DNA of 59,114 nt from positions 1-59,114 of the forward strand of contig JAJYDS010000005.1 of assembly GCA_021777215.1 (NCBI GenBank). The letters are read 5' to 3'. Within the stretch, counting starts at the first letter, position 1; the number at the start of each line of letters is the position of its first letter. A program made the translations under genes and the position numbers. Under the pieces are notes generated by a model. The model made no database searches. It was not told where the DNA came from and worked only from the letters and a program-made list of their open reading frames with translations. Positions 35,023 to 43,795 of the stretch are shown one piece after another. Origin of the DNA: a bacterium (lineage in GTDB: Bacteria > Babelota > Babeliae > Babelales > Vermiphilaceae).

Positions 35023-37611
35023 CTAGAATGTCTGCGAACTATTTTCATGTTTGGTGTTCGCACGATAATAAAAGGCTTTCACGATTTCTACGGTGGCAAA
35101 ATAGATAATCATAATAAGAATAATAAGCCCCAACTGCCTCCAATTAAGTTGAGCAAACCCTATATTTTCGTGTGCCCATGGAGCAAGCGCTAACACGGCT
35201 ATCACTGCCAGCACGAACCCTGAACTAGCTACTATCGGCCACGAAGGTCGTAATGCTTTAAAAAATGGTTTTGCCGTACGAATGGCGTAGAAAAAAGCCA
35301 ATTCCTGTAGAACACTTTCCACAAACCATCCCGTTTGAAAAACGGCAGGAGGATAGGCATAAAAAGCGGCAAAAAAAACAAAATCAAACAAGGAGCTTAT
35401 CAAACCAAAAATGACCACCAACAACATCAGCTTTTTTATGGCATACTTTTTGGGTCGCTTTAGTTCGTCGGGGTCAACATTATCCGTTGCAATGGCAAGC
35501 AGAGGAAAGTCGCTCAAAAAATTGACCAGCACAAGCTGCACCGGCAGCATAGGTAAAAATGTAATAAAAAATGAAGCAATACCCAGTGAATAAAAATTAC
35601 CAAAGGTTGATGCCAGAGATGTCCTGATATATTTCATGGTATTGGCAAAAACTTTACGCCCCTCTTCAACCCCATCGATAATAACCGCCAAACTCTTTTT
35701 GAGCAAAATAATATCAGCTGCTTCTTTAGCGATCTCTGCCCCCTCACTTACCGCCAGTCCTACATTCGCCACTTTGAGCGCCGGTGCATCGTTAATACCA
35801 TCGCCCAAATACCCAACTGCATGCGACCGTTCAAGTAACTGCACAATCTGATACTTCTGCTGCGGCAAGATGCGAGAAAAAACCGCATATCTTTCAACTG
35901 CATCCAACTGTGCTGATTCAGAAAGCTTGGAAAATTGCTCACCGGTCAAATACGCATTTTTATCATGCACAAGTCCCACTTCAAGTGCAACCGCGCCGCA
36001 CACCTCGGGACTATCGCCACTGAGCATTTTTACGGCGATTCCCAATTTTTGTGCCCTATGCAACGCCTGATGGACGGTTTTTTTAATAGGATCGGAAAAA
36101 GAAATAGCACCTACAAAATCAAAGTCGGTTGCCCCCTGGACTGCTTCATTTAACTCTGCCACAGGAGGAAAGGCTTTTTTTGCAACGGCAAGCACGCGAC
36201 GGCCCTGCGCCCCCTCTTGAGCAACCCAACTTCTAATACTTTCCGTTTCGCTCGCGATTTGAGTAGCACAGCGCGTAAGAACGACTTCAATAGCTCCGCG
36301 CACAATAAGTTCCCCCGTGGCATCACTCTGTGACAAACCAAAGTCTTGCGGAGTTCCCTTTTGTGCAACCAAAACTAAACTTGCTCGGCGTTCAGCTGAA
36401 AATGGCAGTTCTGCTACTCGGGTATACGCGGAAAGGCGTTGGCGCCCTTCTGGATTTAAGCTGGCATAGAGTGCATTATCAAAACCCTTACCTGTAGCAT
36501 GTTTTTCCTGCCACTCAGACCCGGCCAAAAAAGCATATTCCAAAACAGCGTGTTCATCACGGGCATACACGCGGGCAACTGCCATCCTATTTTCAGTGAT
36601 AGTGCCTGTTTTATCGATGCAGAGAATTTCCATATCGCCCAAATCTTCAATCGCCGTCAACCGTTTTACAACAACCTTTTTTTGAGCCATAAGTAAGGCA
36701 CCTTGCGACAAGCAGAACGTAATAACCACAGGTAATGCTTCAGGAATAATAGTCACGGCAAGAGCAATAGCAAAAATAAAAAAGTCACTCAAGTTGATAT
36801 GGGTCGAATGCAACAGTCCAACTCGTATAACCAAGAGCACGGTAATGGAAACAAACATGAGACGCATAAGAAAGCCACTGAACAAAGAAATGCCTTTAGA
36901 AAAACTACTCAAGCGAGCAGTATCTGCTGTCAGGGCACTAATATCGCCAAAGTAGCTTTCTTTACCTGTCGCAATTACCACTCCCATTCCACTTCCACTC
37001 ACCACTGTTGTACCGGTAAAACAGATATTTTTCGCTTGAAAACTGTTTGCCACACCCGGACAAGGATCGCTCTCTTTTTTTACCGGCATCGATTCACCCG
37101 TCAACAGTGATTCATCGAGCAAAAAGTTAGTCTCTTTTATCACGCGAACATCAGCAACAATACGATCGCCCGCTTGAAAAAAAATAATATCTCCCGGAAC
37201 AAGTTGCTTACTCGCCTGCGACTCTCGTACCCCATTGCGCAACACCGTAACTCGAGTAAGCAAAAAGCGCCTTAAATACATTAAAACGCGCATAGATCGA
37301 TACTCTTGATAAAAGCCCAAAAGAGCATTAAGCAAAACGATCGCGATTAACAATGCCCCTTCAGCAAAACGCTGCAAAAAAAAGAGCAACGAACCCGCAC
37401 CAAGTAATAAATAGATGAAAGGAGAACGCACCTGATTAACTAAAAAAGAAATCCAGGATTCAGAGTGTAACGCTATTTCATTGGGACCATATTGAGCTAA
37501 ACGCCGCGCAGCTTCTTGCTGCGATAAACCAGTATCAACAGAGCTACCTAGCTCCTGCATTACCTGAGAGGCTGACGATGCAGCATAATATGAAAAAGAT
37601 TCTTGCTTCAT
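35023..37611 (-). CDS. P-type ATPase, MgtA-like (Mg2+-type, P3B)
   Basis: An 862-residue cation pump in the inner membrane. The N-terminal cation-ATPase domain has LSQQEAARRLAQYGPNEIA. The actuator domain has LLTGESMPVKK. The phosphorylation site is CIDKTGTITENRM, and the hinge is LGDGINDAPALKVANVG. The C-terminal membrane part, with SLASTFGNFYSLGIASFF and FLPMLPVQLVLVNFLSDF, follows the MgtA/MgtB pattern better than Ca2+ or K+ pumps. I chose the ATG at 37611 because the longer frame overlaps the upstream LOG gene. It is the last gene of a three-gene leftward run with two LOG paralogues. Confidence 0.85.
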   Translation of the reverse strand: MKQESFSYYAASSASQVMQELGSSVDTGLSQQEAARRLAQYGPNEIALHSESWISFLVNQVRSPFIYLLLGAGSLLFFLQRFAEGALLIAIVLLNALLGFYQEYRSMRVLMYLRRFLLTRVTVLRNGVRESQASKQLVPGDIIFFQAGDRIVADVRVIKETNFLLDESLLTGESMPVKKESDPCPGVANSFQAKNICFTGTTVVSGSGMGVVIATGKESYFGDISALTADTARLSSFSKGISLFSGFLMRLMFVSITVLLVIRVGLLHSTHINLSDFFIFAIALAVTIIPEALPVVITFCLSQGALLMAQKKVVVKRLTAIEDLGDMEILCIDKTGTITENRMAVARVYARDEHAVLEYAFLAGSEWQEKHATGKGFDNALYASLNPEGRQRLSAYTRVAELPFSAERRASLVLVAQKGTPQDFGLSQSDATGELIVRGAIEVVLTRCATQIASETESIRSWVAQEGAQGRRVLAVAKKAFPPVAELNEAVQGATDFDFVGAISFSDPIKKTVHQALHRAQKLGIAVKMLSGDSPEVCGAVALEVGLVHDKNAYLTGEQFSKLSESAQLDAVERYAVFSRILPQQKYQIVQLLERSHAVGYLGDGINDAPALKVANVGLAVSEGAEIAKEAADIILLKKSLAVIIDGVEEGRKVFANTMKYIRTSLASTFGNFYSLGIASFFITFLPMLPVQLVLVNFLSDFPLLAIATDNVDPDELKRPKKYAIKKLMLLVVIFGLISSLFDFVFFAAFYAYPPAVFQTGWFVESVLQELAFFYAIRTAKPFFKALRPSWPIVASSGFVLAVIAVLALAPWAHENIGFAQLNWRQLGLIILIMIIYFATVEIVKAFYYRANTKHENSSQTF

Positions 37612-37639
37612 ATCTATCCCATCTTTTTTAAGACACGCG

Positions 37640-38332
37640 CTATTTTTTTTCGATCGATTCGCACCCATTTCTATTTTTCGCGCAGGAATCTCTTATAATT
37701 GCCAACGTTTTTTCCAGATCATCTGTTACTTGCACTAATTTTTTACATTCTGCTGGAATAAAACCCTGCGCTATTCCTGACTCATACATCCAGACAAGCA
37801 ATGGTTTCCAATAGGCCGTACCAATCAAAACCACTGGATGTAAGGGCAATTTTTGCAATTTCATAAGATTTAAAAGTTCGAACAACTCATCAGCCGTACC
37901 GATTCCCCCTGGAAATACCACAAATGCAACAGAGTATTTCATAAGTAATTGTTTGCGCAAATAAAAATAGGGCATAGAGACAACAAATGCACAGCGACTC
38001 ACAAAGCCACCATTTACGCCATAGACCCCTATTCCAAGCGTATAGCGGCACGCATCGCCCTTTTTTAATGCCGCTGCATAAGCACCACAATTTGCTGCTT
38101 CCATAATGCCCGGGCCTCCACCCGTTAATACCGAAATCTTATGATGTACAAGCTGGCGAGCAAACTCATACGCATGCTGCACAAAAGGGCTGCCATCCGG
38201 CGCCAGCTTTCCCCCAAAAATAGTCACTATGGGTTGCTGCAAACGCCCTACATACAACAGCGCACGTACACCAACTAAGCCAGCCCATACCGAAGAAAAA
38301 AAAAGTTTAACCCCTTGAAAAAACCAATACAT
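37640..38332 (-). CDS. LOG-family protein (phosphoribohydrolase-like), paralogue 1
   Basis: A Rossmann-fold protein of the LOG/lysine-decarboxylase-like family, 230 residues. It has TGGGPGIMEAAN and the signature FPGGIGTADELFELL (PGG-x-GT-xx-E), which forms the nucleotide-hydrolysing site. Family members release base from nucleoside 5'-monophosphates (cytokinin activation in plants), and in bacteria the substrate is often unknown. A hydrophobic N-terminus (YWFFQGVKLFFSSVWAG) could attach it to the membrane. AAGGA is 5 nt before the ATG at 38332; an ATG at 38353 is possible. Confidence 0.85.
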   Translation of the reverse strand: MYWFFQGVKLFFSSVWAGLVGVRALLYVGRLQQPIVTIFGGKLAPDGSPFVQHAYEFARQLVHHKISVLTGGGPGIMEAANCGAYAAALKKGDACRYTLGIGVYGVNGGFVSRCAFVVSMPYFYLRKQLLMKYSVAFVVFPGGIGTADELFELLNLMKLQKLPLHPVVLIGTAYWKPLLVWMYESGIAQGFIPAECKKLVQVTDDLEKTLAIIRDSCAKNRNGCESIEKK

Positions 38333-38364
38333 ATGATTCCTTTTTTTACGCATCATTACGCCTT

Positions 38365-39036
38365 TTACTTGCCTAATTGGCCTCGCCACAGTACACAGAT
38401 GTTACTGATAGAACAAAAGGCTTCTTCTAAATCATCCGTTACCGTAAAAAGACGCACATCTTGTTCTGAAATTGCACCATGCTGCAATGCTTCAGCTATC
38501 CACGTCATAAATGGTGCCCAAAATTCCCTACCTATCAATATAAGCGGAACCCGCTTAAGCTGTTTTGTTTGCATAAGAGTTAACACTTCAGCCAATTCAT
38601 CGAGCGTACCAAACCCTCCGGGGAAAACCACAAATGCAACTGAATAGTGAGTGAGTAACCACTTGCGCGCAAAAAAGTAATCCAGCTCGAAATACTCTTG
38701 TACGCAGGGATTTTTAGGTTCGCGAAGGTCAGTAACACCTATTCCCAGACTACGTCCCGTTCCCTTTGTAGGCACGGCACCACAACTTGCAGCTTCCATT
38801 ATACCCGGGCCTCCTCCGGTAAGCACAGAAATATTTGCTTCAACAAGCTTTTTTGCTAGCACGTTTGCTTGCTTGGCGTAAGGATCATCAAGTTTAAAGC
38901 GAGCGCCACCAAAAAAAGAGACGATGGGCACTGGCACCCGTGAAACACGCCATGCACCATATACCATTTGCAAAAACACACGCATCAAGCGCCCCATTAA
39001 CGTAAAACTTATGCCTACTCTTTGTAGCCAATTCAT
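38365..39036 (-). CDS. LOG-family protein (phosphoribohydrolase-like), paralogue 2
   Basis: A 223-residue paralogue of the next gene, clearly a tandem duplication. It has TGGGPGIMEAAS and FPGGFGTLDELAEVL at equivalent places, and an N-terminal segment FTLMGRLMRVFLQMVYGAW that is amphipathic or hydrophobic. GGGGG precedes the ATG. The pair plus the downstream P-type ATPase form one leftward transcription unit. Confidence 0.87.
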   Translation of the reverse strand: MNWLQRVGISFTLMGRLMRVFLQMVYGAWRVSRVPVPIVSFFGGARFKLDDPYAKQANVLAKKLVEANISVLTGGGPGIMEAASCGAVPTKGTGRSLGIGVTDLREPKNPCVQEYFELDYFFARKWLLTHYSVAFVVFPGGFGTLDELAEVLTLMQTKQLKRVPLILIGREFWAPFMTWIAEALQHGAISEQDVRLFTVTDDLEEAFCSISNICVLWRGQLGK

Positions 39037-39467
39037 GCTACCCCCGCTCTTTTTTATTAAACAAAGTTTTCAAATCAGAAAGCCCACCAAAATTTTACAC
39101 TACTGGCATACACTTTTGTAACAATCTTACTAAAAATAAGGCTTTTCAAAGAACCTCAGAATTAAAGAATGCTCATCAATGTGTGAAACTCCCCGCAGCA
39201 AGCTGCGGAGCATCTTAAGACACAAAAAAAATCAAAGAATTACGAGGCAAGCCTCGGGGAATTAAACCCCTCTCTGGTTAAAAACACCTTCTCTTATGGG
39301 AAACTAAAGGCATTTTTTACATGACAACATATTCAGTTTGAAATTTTAACTTTTTTATGATAGGATAAAATTGAGAAACAAGTAATAAAAAGAAGACAGA
39401 AAGTGGCTTTCAGTATATAATAACAGTGTAAATAGGCAAAAAGATGAAAGAATCTGTGGGAGGACTT
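39037..39467. other. Intergenic region with two repeat-like hairpins
   Basis: No gene seen. It holds the promoter region of the leftward LOG genes, then hairpin CTCCCCGCAG-CAAG-CTGCGGAG (39189-39210) and, 32 bp later, CGAGGCAAGCCTCG (39243-39256), which continues into GGGG-AATTAAA-CCCC (to 39270). Both hairpins share the loop CAAG and resemble REP/IS-end palindromes. AT-rich DNA follows before the next gene. Confidence 0.6.
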
Positions 39468-40910
39468 GTGAGAAGAAGGTTAAAAAAGTATCTTCTCATT
39501 TCTATTTTCTGTGGATATATTGTTCAAGCGCAAGACCAGCTTGTATCACAAACAGCACATATTCCCGCTGGTACTCGCTTTGCAACGCCGCAATTGAAGT
39601 CAACTGAAAAGGAGACGTGGATTGTAGTTTTTGTGCATGGCATTATGAGTGTACAACCTCATCTTAATGCGGCAAATTTTTTACGTTTCATGGCTGATGA
39701 TGTACAAAAAACGACCTATTCAAAAACAGTCGAATTGATGCGTCAAGATCCAATCTTTTACCAATATCAGGCTATGCAAGGTTTCGGTCTCGTCCCGGTA
39801 AATACGGCCGATCGCACTCCAGGAAATGCCTCATGCGCATTAGCCAATGTCCTTAATCGCATCACCGAACAATGCTATCCAACAAAACAAGTTGATCCTC
39901 ATTATTATACCTTTGGCTGGTCAGGCTTGCTCAGCGTACGGCAACGCTACCTTGATTCAAAACAATTATTCCTTGCGCTTGAAAAAGAAGTTGCCGCGTT
40001 CCGGGAGCGCGGTATTAATCCAAAAGTAAAAGTGATCGGCTATAGCCATGGAGGAAATGTTGTCCTCAACTTGGGGGCAGTTGCACAGAACTTTCCAAAT
40101 TCCACCCTCAGTATCGATGAGGCTATTTTCTGGGGAATGCCGGTACAGCGAGAAACTGATTCCTGTATTAACAGCCCCATTTTTAAAAAAATTTATCATT
40201 TTTATTCTGCAGGGGACCGGGTCCAAAAACTCGACTTTTTCTCCTTTAGAAGATTCCTTTCGGAGCAAAAATTCAAACGACGACGCCATTCACTTAAATT
40301 GCCAGCAAAACTGATTCAAATTCAGATAAAAATAACGCGCAATGCACGACATACGCGAAAAAACCAAGACCAATTTGAGCACACCTTTGATTTCACTGAT
40401 CCGGCAGTCGTCTCGGGCAATTCCCATTTGCTGCGCGATTCTTCTCCTGGACATGCAGAGCTTTGGGCATTCGGTTGGTCGCAAACACACTATCGCTCAA
40501 CCTTTGCACTCGCACCATTACCGGCAATTTCGCTCATACCATTTTATATGTACATTCTCGAGTCTGTTGAGAAATATACGAGTCCTTATGCCCCTATCAT
40601 CATCGATGTGCGCCCTGAGCATGGCCTTGCATTGGTTAAAAATATAAAAAACAGAAAATTCTATTCAGTCTTCAACTTTATCCAGCCAGACAGATTTAAA
40701 GAGCTACAAGAACTAGCCCTTGTGTTTAAACCAGAACGTTTTGATGAACAACTCATTAATGAACATATAAAACAGGCGTACACCGTGGCCAAGAAACATT
40801 ACCTTGATAACTGGAGCAAGGCACCGCATCGCGTACGCAAAAGAAAACTTGCTAAAAAAATGGCGCTGCAGGAAGTGGCCAATGGGGCCAAGGCAAAGCA
40901 ACTGAATTAA
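39468..40910 (+). CDS. Secreted alpha/beta-hydrolase (lipase/esterase-like)
   Basis: A 480-residue protein with a signal peptide of about 20 residues (RRRLKKYLLISIFCGYIVQA). VVFVHGIMS is the oxyanion-hole strand and VIGYSHGGNVV the nucleophile elbow GxSxG. A candidate catalytic His is in DSSPGHAELWAFG, with an Asp likely in the 190-260 region (YHFYSAGDRVQ). The C-terminal quarter is basic. Start: GGGAGGA lies 4 nt before this GTG; an ATG at 39444 is the alternative. A lipid- or ester-cleaving exported enzyme, plausible in host interaction (inference). It stands alone. Confidence 0.75.
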   Translation: MRRRLKKYLLISIFCGYIVQAQDQLVSQTAHIPAGTRFATPQLKSTEKETWIVVFVHGIMSVQPHLNAANFLRFMADDVQKTTYSKTVELMRQDPIFYQYQAMQGFGLVPVNTADRTPGNASCALANVLNRITEQCYPTKQVDPHYYTFGWSGLLSVRQRYLDSKQLFLALEKEVAAFRERGINPKVKVIGYSHGGNVVLNLGAVAQNFPNSTLSIDEAIFWGMPVQRETDSCINSPIFKKIYHFYSAGDRVQKLDFFSFRRFLSEQKFKRRRHSLKLPAKLIQIQIKITRNARHTRKNQDQFEHTFDFTDPAVVSGNSHLLRDSSPGHAELWAFGWSQTHYRSTFALAPLPAISLIPFYMYILESVEKYTSPYAPIIIDVRPEHGLALVKNIKNRKFYSVFNFIQPDRFKELQELALVFKPERFDEQLINEHIKQAYTVAKKHYLDNWSKAPHRVRKRKLAKKMALQEVANGAKAKQLN

Positions 40911-40981
40911 CGATAGAAAAATAGTTAAAGCTCATCCAAAGAACAAAACATAGGTTCCTCTTCTCTTTAGTACCCATTTTA

Positions 40982-41069
40982 TTGAAATAATGACCTCAAA
41001 AGGTTTCCGTTATTTCAATTTATACCCTTTTTTTGAAATAACGTGGTAGACTGAGCGTTGTTATTTCAA
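40982..41069. promoter_or_regulatory. Doubled inverted-repeat operator upstream of fic
   Basis: Four copies of TTGAAATAA/TTATTTCAA occur: 40982-40990 (forward), 41010-41018 (reverse), 41033-41041 (forward) and 41061-41069 (reverse). Each forward-reverse pair has the same 28-bp centre-to-centre spacing, about 2.7 helical turns. This arrangement fits cooperative binding of a dimeric wHTH regulator; the Fic protein downstream carries such a domain. The last half-site ends 29 bp before the ATG. Confidence 0.75.
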
Positions 41070-41098
41070 TTTTCCCTCTTTTTAAAAAGGGATTCCCT

Positions 41099-42220
41099 AT
41101 GCGCCAAACAGGCCATTACGAAAAACTCGGCACCACCACCTATTTTATTCCAAATCCACTACCACCTGAAAATCCAAAACTTACACTTACCCCAGAAGCA
41201 ACAAATCTCTACGGACAAGCAATGAATAGTCTGGGAAAATTAAATGAAATGGCTCATCGCGTCCCGGACATTCAGCGTTTTATTAAAGCCTACATCACCA
41301 AAGAAGCGCTTCTTTCTTCCGCTATTGAGGGGGTTCATACAACACTTCTGGACGTATTCACCCAACCATTATCAACTATAAAGCCCAATAAAAACACTCA
41401 ACTGGTTTTAAATTATACAAAAGCCCTCACTAAAGCTCTCACCCTCATCCAAGACGAAGGGCTCCCTATCTCATCCCGCGTCATTCGGGCTGCGCATAAG
41501 GAACTAATGGAACTCGGCCAGGGGAATAAGTCAGATCCTGAAAACTATCGAAAACAAGCCGTCATCGTTGGCAATCTCGTCCCACCACCCGCGACTCAAG
41601 TGCCGGAGCTTATTTCACAGCTTGAACAATTTATCAATACCAATGAATCACTCGCCCCTCTCATTAAGGCAGGACTCGCCCATGTTCAATTTGAGACTAT
41701 TCACCCCTTTTTGGATGGCAATGGAAGAATAGGCCGCTTACTGATTGTTCTTCAGCTCATCGACAGCAAACTACTACTTGCCCCGATTATTTATCCTTCA
41801 TATTATTTCAAAAAACACGCTCTCGAGTACTACCAAACGCTTGACCGCGTAAGAACCACAGGAGATTTTGAAGGGTGGATTCTTTTTTATCTACGAGCCA
41901 TACATGCAAGCAGCATTGATGCCTACCGACGCGCCAAAGATATTGAAACATTAGAAATGGAGCTCGCCTCCCTTTTTAGAAAAAAAAGCAGCACATACCA
42001 AGAAAGTCGCCTAAAAGCCCTTACTATCCTTTTTAAGTTTCCCATCATCAGCATTAAGGAGCTCGCCACACAACTTGGAGTAGCATATAACACCGCAAGC
42101 AAAATTATTGCCGATTTTGTTCAAGAAAACATTCTGGTTGAAAGCACCAAGCAAAAACGAGGTAAGTTATTCAAGTTCGAGCAATACTTGGATATTCTTG
42201 AGCAAGAATACGCAGAATAA
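41099..42220 (+). CDS. Fic-domain protein with C-terminal winged helix
   Basis: A 373-residue Fic AMPylation enzyme (class II layout). Domain order: N-terminal DUF4172-like region with the inhibitory motif SSAIEG (Ser73-Gly78), the Fic core with active-site HPFLDGNGRIGRL (His202), and a C-terminal winged helix (SIKELATQLGVAYNTASKII, about residues 321-340). Family proteins transfer AMP from ATP to Ser/Thr/Tyr of targets, restrained by the Glu77 finger. AAAAAGGGA precedes the ATG. A doubled inverted-repeat operator sits just upstream, suggesting autoregulation. The target is unknown. Confidence 0.93.
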   Translation: MRQTGHYEKLGTTTYFIPNPLPPENPKLTLTPEATNLYGQAMNSLGKLNEMAHRVPDIQRFIKAYITKEALLSSAIEGVHTTLLDVFTQPLSTIKPNKNTQLVLNYTKALTKALTLIQDEGLPISSRVIRAAHKELMELGQGNKSDPENYRKQAVIVGNLVPPPATQVPELISQLEQFINTNESLAPLIKAGLAHVQFETIHPFLDGNGRIGRLLIVLQLIDSKLLLAPIIYPSYYFKKHALEYYQTLDRVRTTGDFEGWILFYLRAIHASSIDAYRRAKDIETLEMELASLFRKKSSTYQESRLKALTILFKFPIISIKELATQLGVAYNTASKIIADFVQENILVESTKQKRGKLFKFEQYLDILEQEYAE

Positions 42221-42356
42221 AAAACAAGATCTCATACACTCTCTGCAAAACATACAATGGAACACGAACGCACACTGTTTATTTACAAAGCAGTGTGCTT
42301 GTAATCAGGATCCCCGGCACACACGGCAAAAATAGTTGCTTGCTCAACGCAATAGA

Positions 42357-42908
42357 TCATTGCTTGAGCGCAACATAGATAGGCACCTCTGGTACCGGTT
42401 TACTCAAAAGTGCCGCATCATAGACTTCAAAATCAGCAGTAAAAGCTCTATCAAGAGGCAATTGCCAAATTGCTCCCCACATCATTCCTACTGCCTGGGC
42501 AAATTCAATCCCTTGAGCAGTAAAAAGTGCGTACTGCCCCTCCGGTATAACACAAGAAACCATACCAGCTGGCACCGTATCAAAAGAATTCACCTGCTTA
42601 CCAATGATCATGGCATAGGAACCATCAGGCGCATAGTCCGTATAAACCGCATACAGCTTCTGAGGTTCTACTACCGCCGGAACATTCTGCAAAAGATTAT
42701 TTTCCTGCACGGTTTTCCAAAAGACTGGAATATCTTGAAATGCCTTACCCTCTGCGTTAGTCGTACGCAAAGAAACGCCGATAATAAAGCGCGTTTTTAA
42801 AGATTCGCGAGCATAATCCATACGAGTTTCCTTTTGCATTGAATTCAGGGTAGTCACACAACAACCAAAGACAAGAAAACAAAAAACAGCACACACAATT
42901 TTTTTCAT
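42357..42908 (-). CDS. Exported GyrI-like (effector-binding) domain protein
   Basis: A 183-residue protein starting at 42908 (AAGG 5 nt upstream). A signal segment (residues about 2-20, IVCAVFCFLVFGCC) is followed by a domain with the GyrI/AraC-effector pattern: IIGVSLRTTNAEGKAFQDI, PVFWKTVQE, LYAVYTDYAPDGSYAMIIG and VPAGMVSCVIPEGQYALFT. In this fold the C-terminal part binds small molecules. Its exported form is unusual. It follows ksgA, 103 bp apart. Confidence 0.8.
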   Translation of the reverse strand: MKKIVCAVFCFLVFGCCVTTLNSMQKETRMDYARESLKTRFIIGVSLRTTNAEGKAFQDIPVFWKTVQENNLLQNVPAVVEPQKLYAVYTDYAPDGSYAMIIGKQVNSFDTVPAGMVSCVIPEGQYALFTAQGIEFAQAVGMMWGAIWQLPLDRAFTADFEVYDAALLSKPVPEVPIYVALKQ

Positions 42909-43011
42909 AAAACCTTCTGACAAAATACGCGTACACACAGGGCACCGCAAACATACCTCCTGCTGTATACGCACAAAAAAATACTTGCAACAAAACGACA
43001 TGGGGGCCAGG

Positions 43012-43788
43012 CTAGCTACGCACCGCTTCCCATAATTCCAGTAGTTCGTCCATAGAAAGCTGTTGCGCACGCAAGGCCAATTGCTCTGCTGATATTTTAG
43101 TCAAATCATACTGTCCCTGCGCAAGATTATTGCGCAACATACGACGTGGTTGATGAAAACATAGTTTTATAAATTTCCAAAAATTCTCCTCATCTGGAAT
43201 AGATGCCACCGTCTGCTTTGCCTTAAAATATACTAGCCGAGAAAATACTTTTGGCGGCGGCAGAAATGCTGTTGGAGAAACTTTCATTAACAATTTCAGC
43301 TCAAAATAGTGATTAAAAAAGAGCGAAGGAAATCCATAACCACGACCACTTGTTTTAACTAATTTCTGCGCCACTTCCTCTTGGATCATAAACACGCCGT
43401 GCGTTATCACATCGCGATGCTTCTGGAGCATATGTAAAATAGGAAAAGTAATTTGATAGGGCAGATTGGCCAAGAGCACCCACGGCACATGCTCCTGAAA
43501 ACGAGAGAAATTGATATCCAAGATATTTTCTTCAAATACCGTAAACCGTGGATCCTTGATTGTCTCTTTCAGTAGTCGCACCCAGTCAGCATCAATCTCA
43601 AATGACCAGAGCCGTGCAATCGGTTGCTGCAAAATATGACGCGTGAGAAAGCCATCTCCCGGGCCAATCTCGACCACCGACGCCTGCTGTAAGTCAACGT
43701 GATCAAGCATGACATGCACGACAGAATCTTGCCGCAAAAAATGCTGCCCGTATTGCTTTTTTAATGGAATGCCATGACTAAAAGCCAT
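43012..43788 (-). CDS. rsmA: 16S rRNA (adenine-N6,N6)-dimethyltransferase
   Basis: KsgA/RsmA dimethylates A1518 and A1519 of 16S rRNA with SAM. The 258-residue protein has LKKQYGQHFLRQDSVV, the SAM loop VVEIGPGDGFLTRHIL, LLANLPYQITFPIL (family N-PY-is-p), and VFMIQEEVAQKL. The C-terminal small helical domain carries FHQPRRMLRNNLAQ. Starts 7 bp after mreB. Confidence 0.95.
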   Translation of the reverse strand: MAFSHGIPLKKQYGQHFLRQDSVVHVMLDHVDLQQASVVEIGPGDGFLTRHILQQPIARLWSFEIDADWVRLLKETIKDPRFTVFEENILDINFSRFQEHVPWVLLANLPYQITFPILHMLQKHRDVITHGVFMIQEEVAQKLVKTSGRGYGFPSLFFNHYFELKLLMKVSPTAFLPPPKVFSRLVYFKAKQTVASIPDEENFWKFIKLCFHQPRRMLRNNLAQGQYDLTKISAEQLALRAQQLSMDELLELWEAVRS

Positions 43789-43795
43789 TGTCCAA

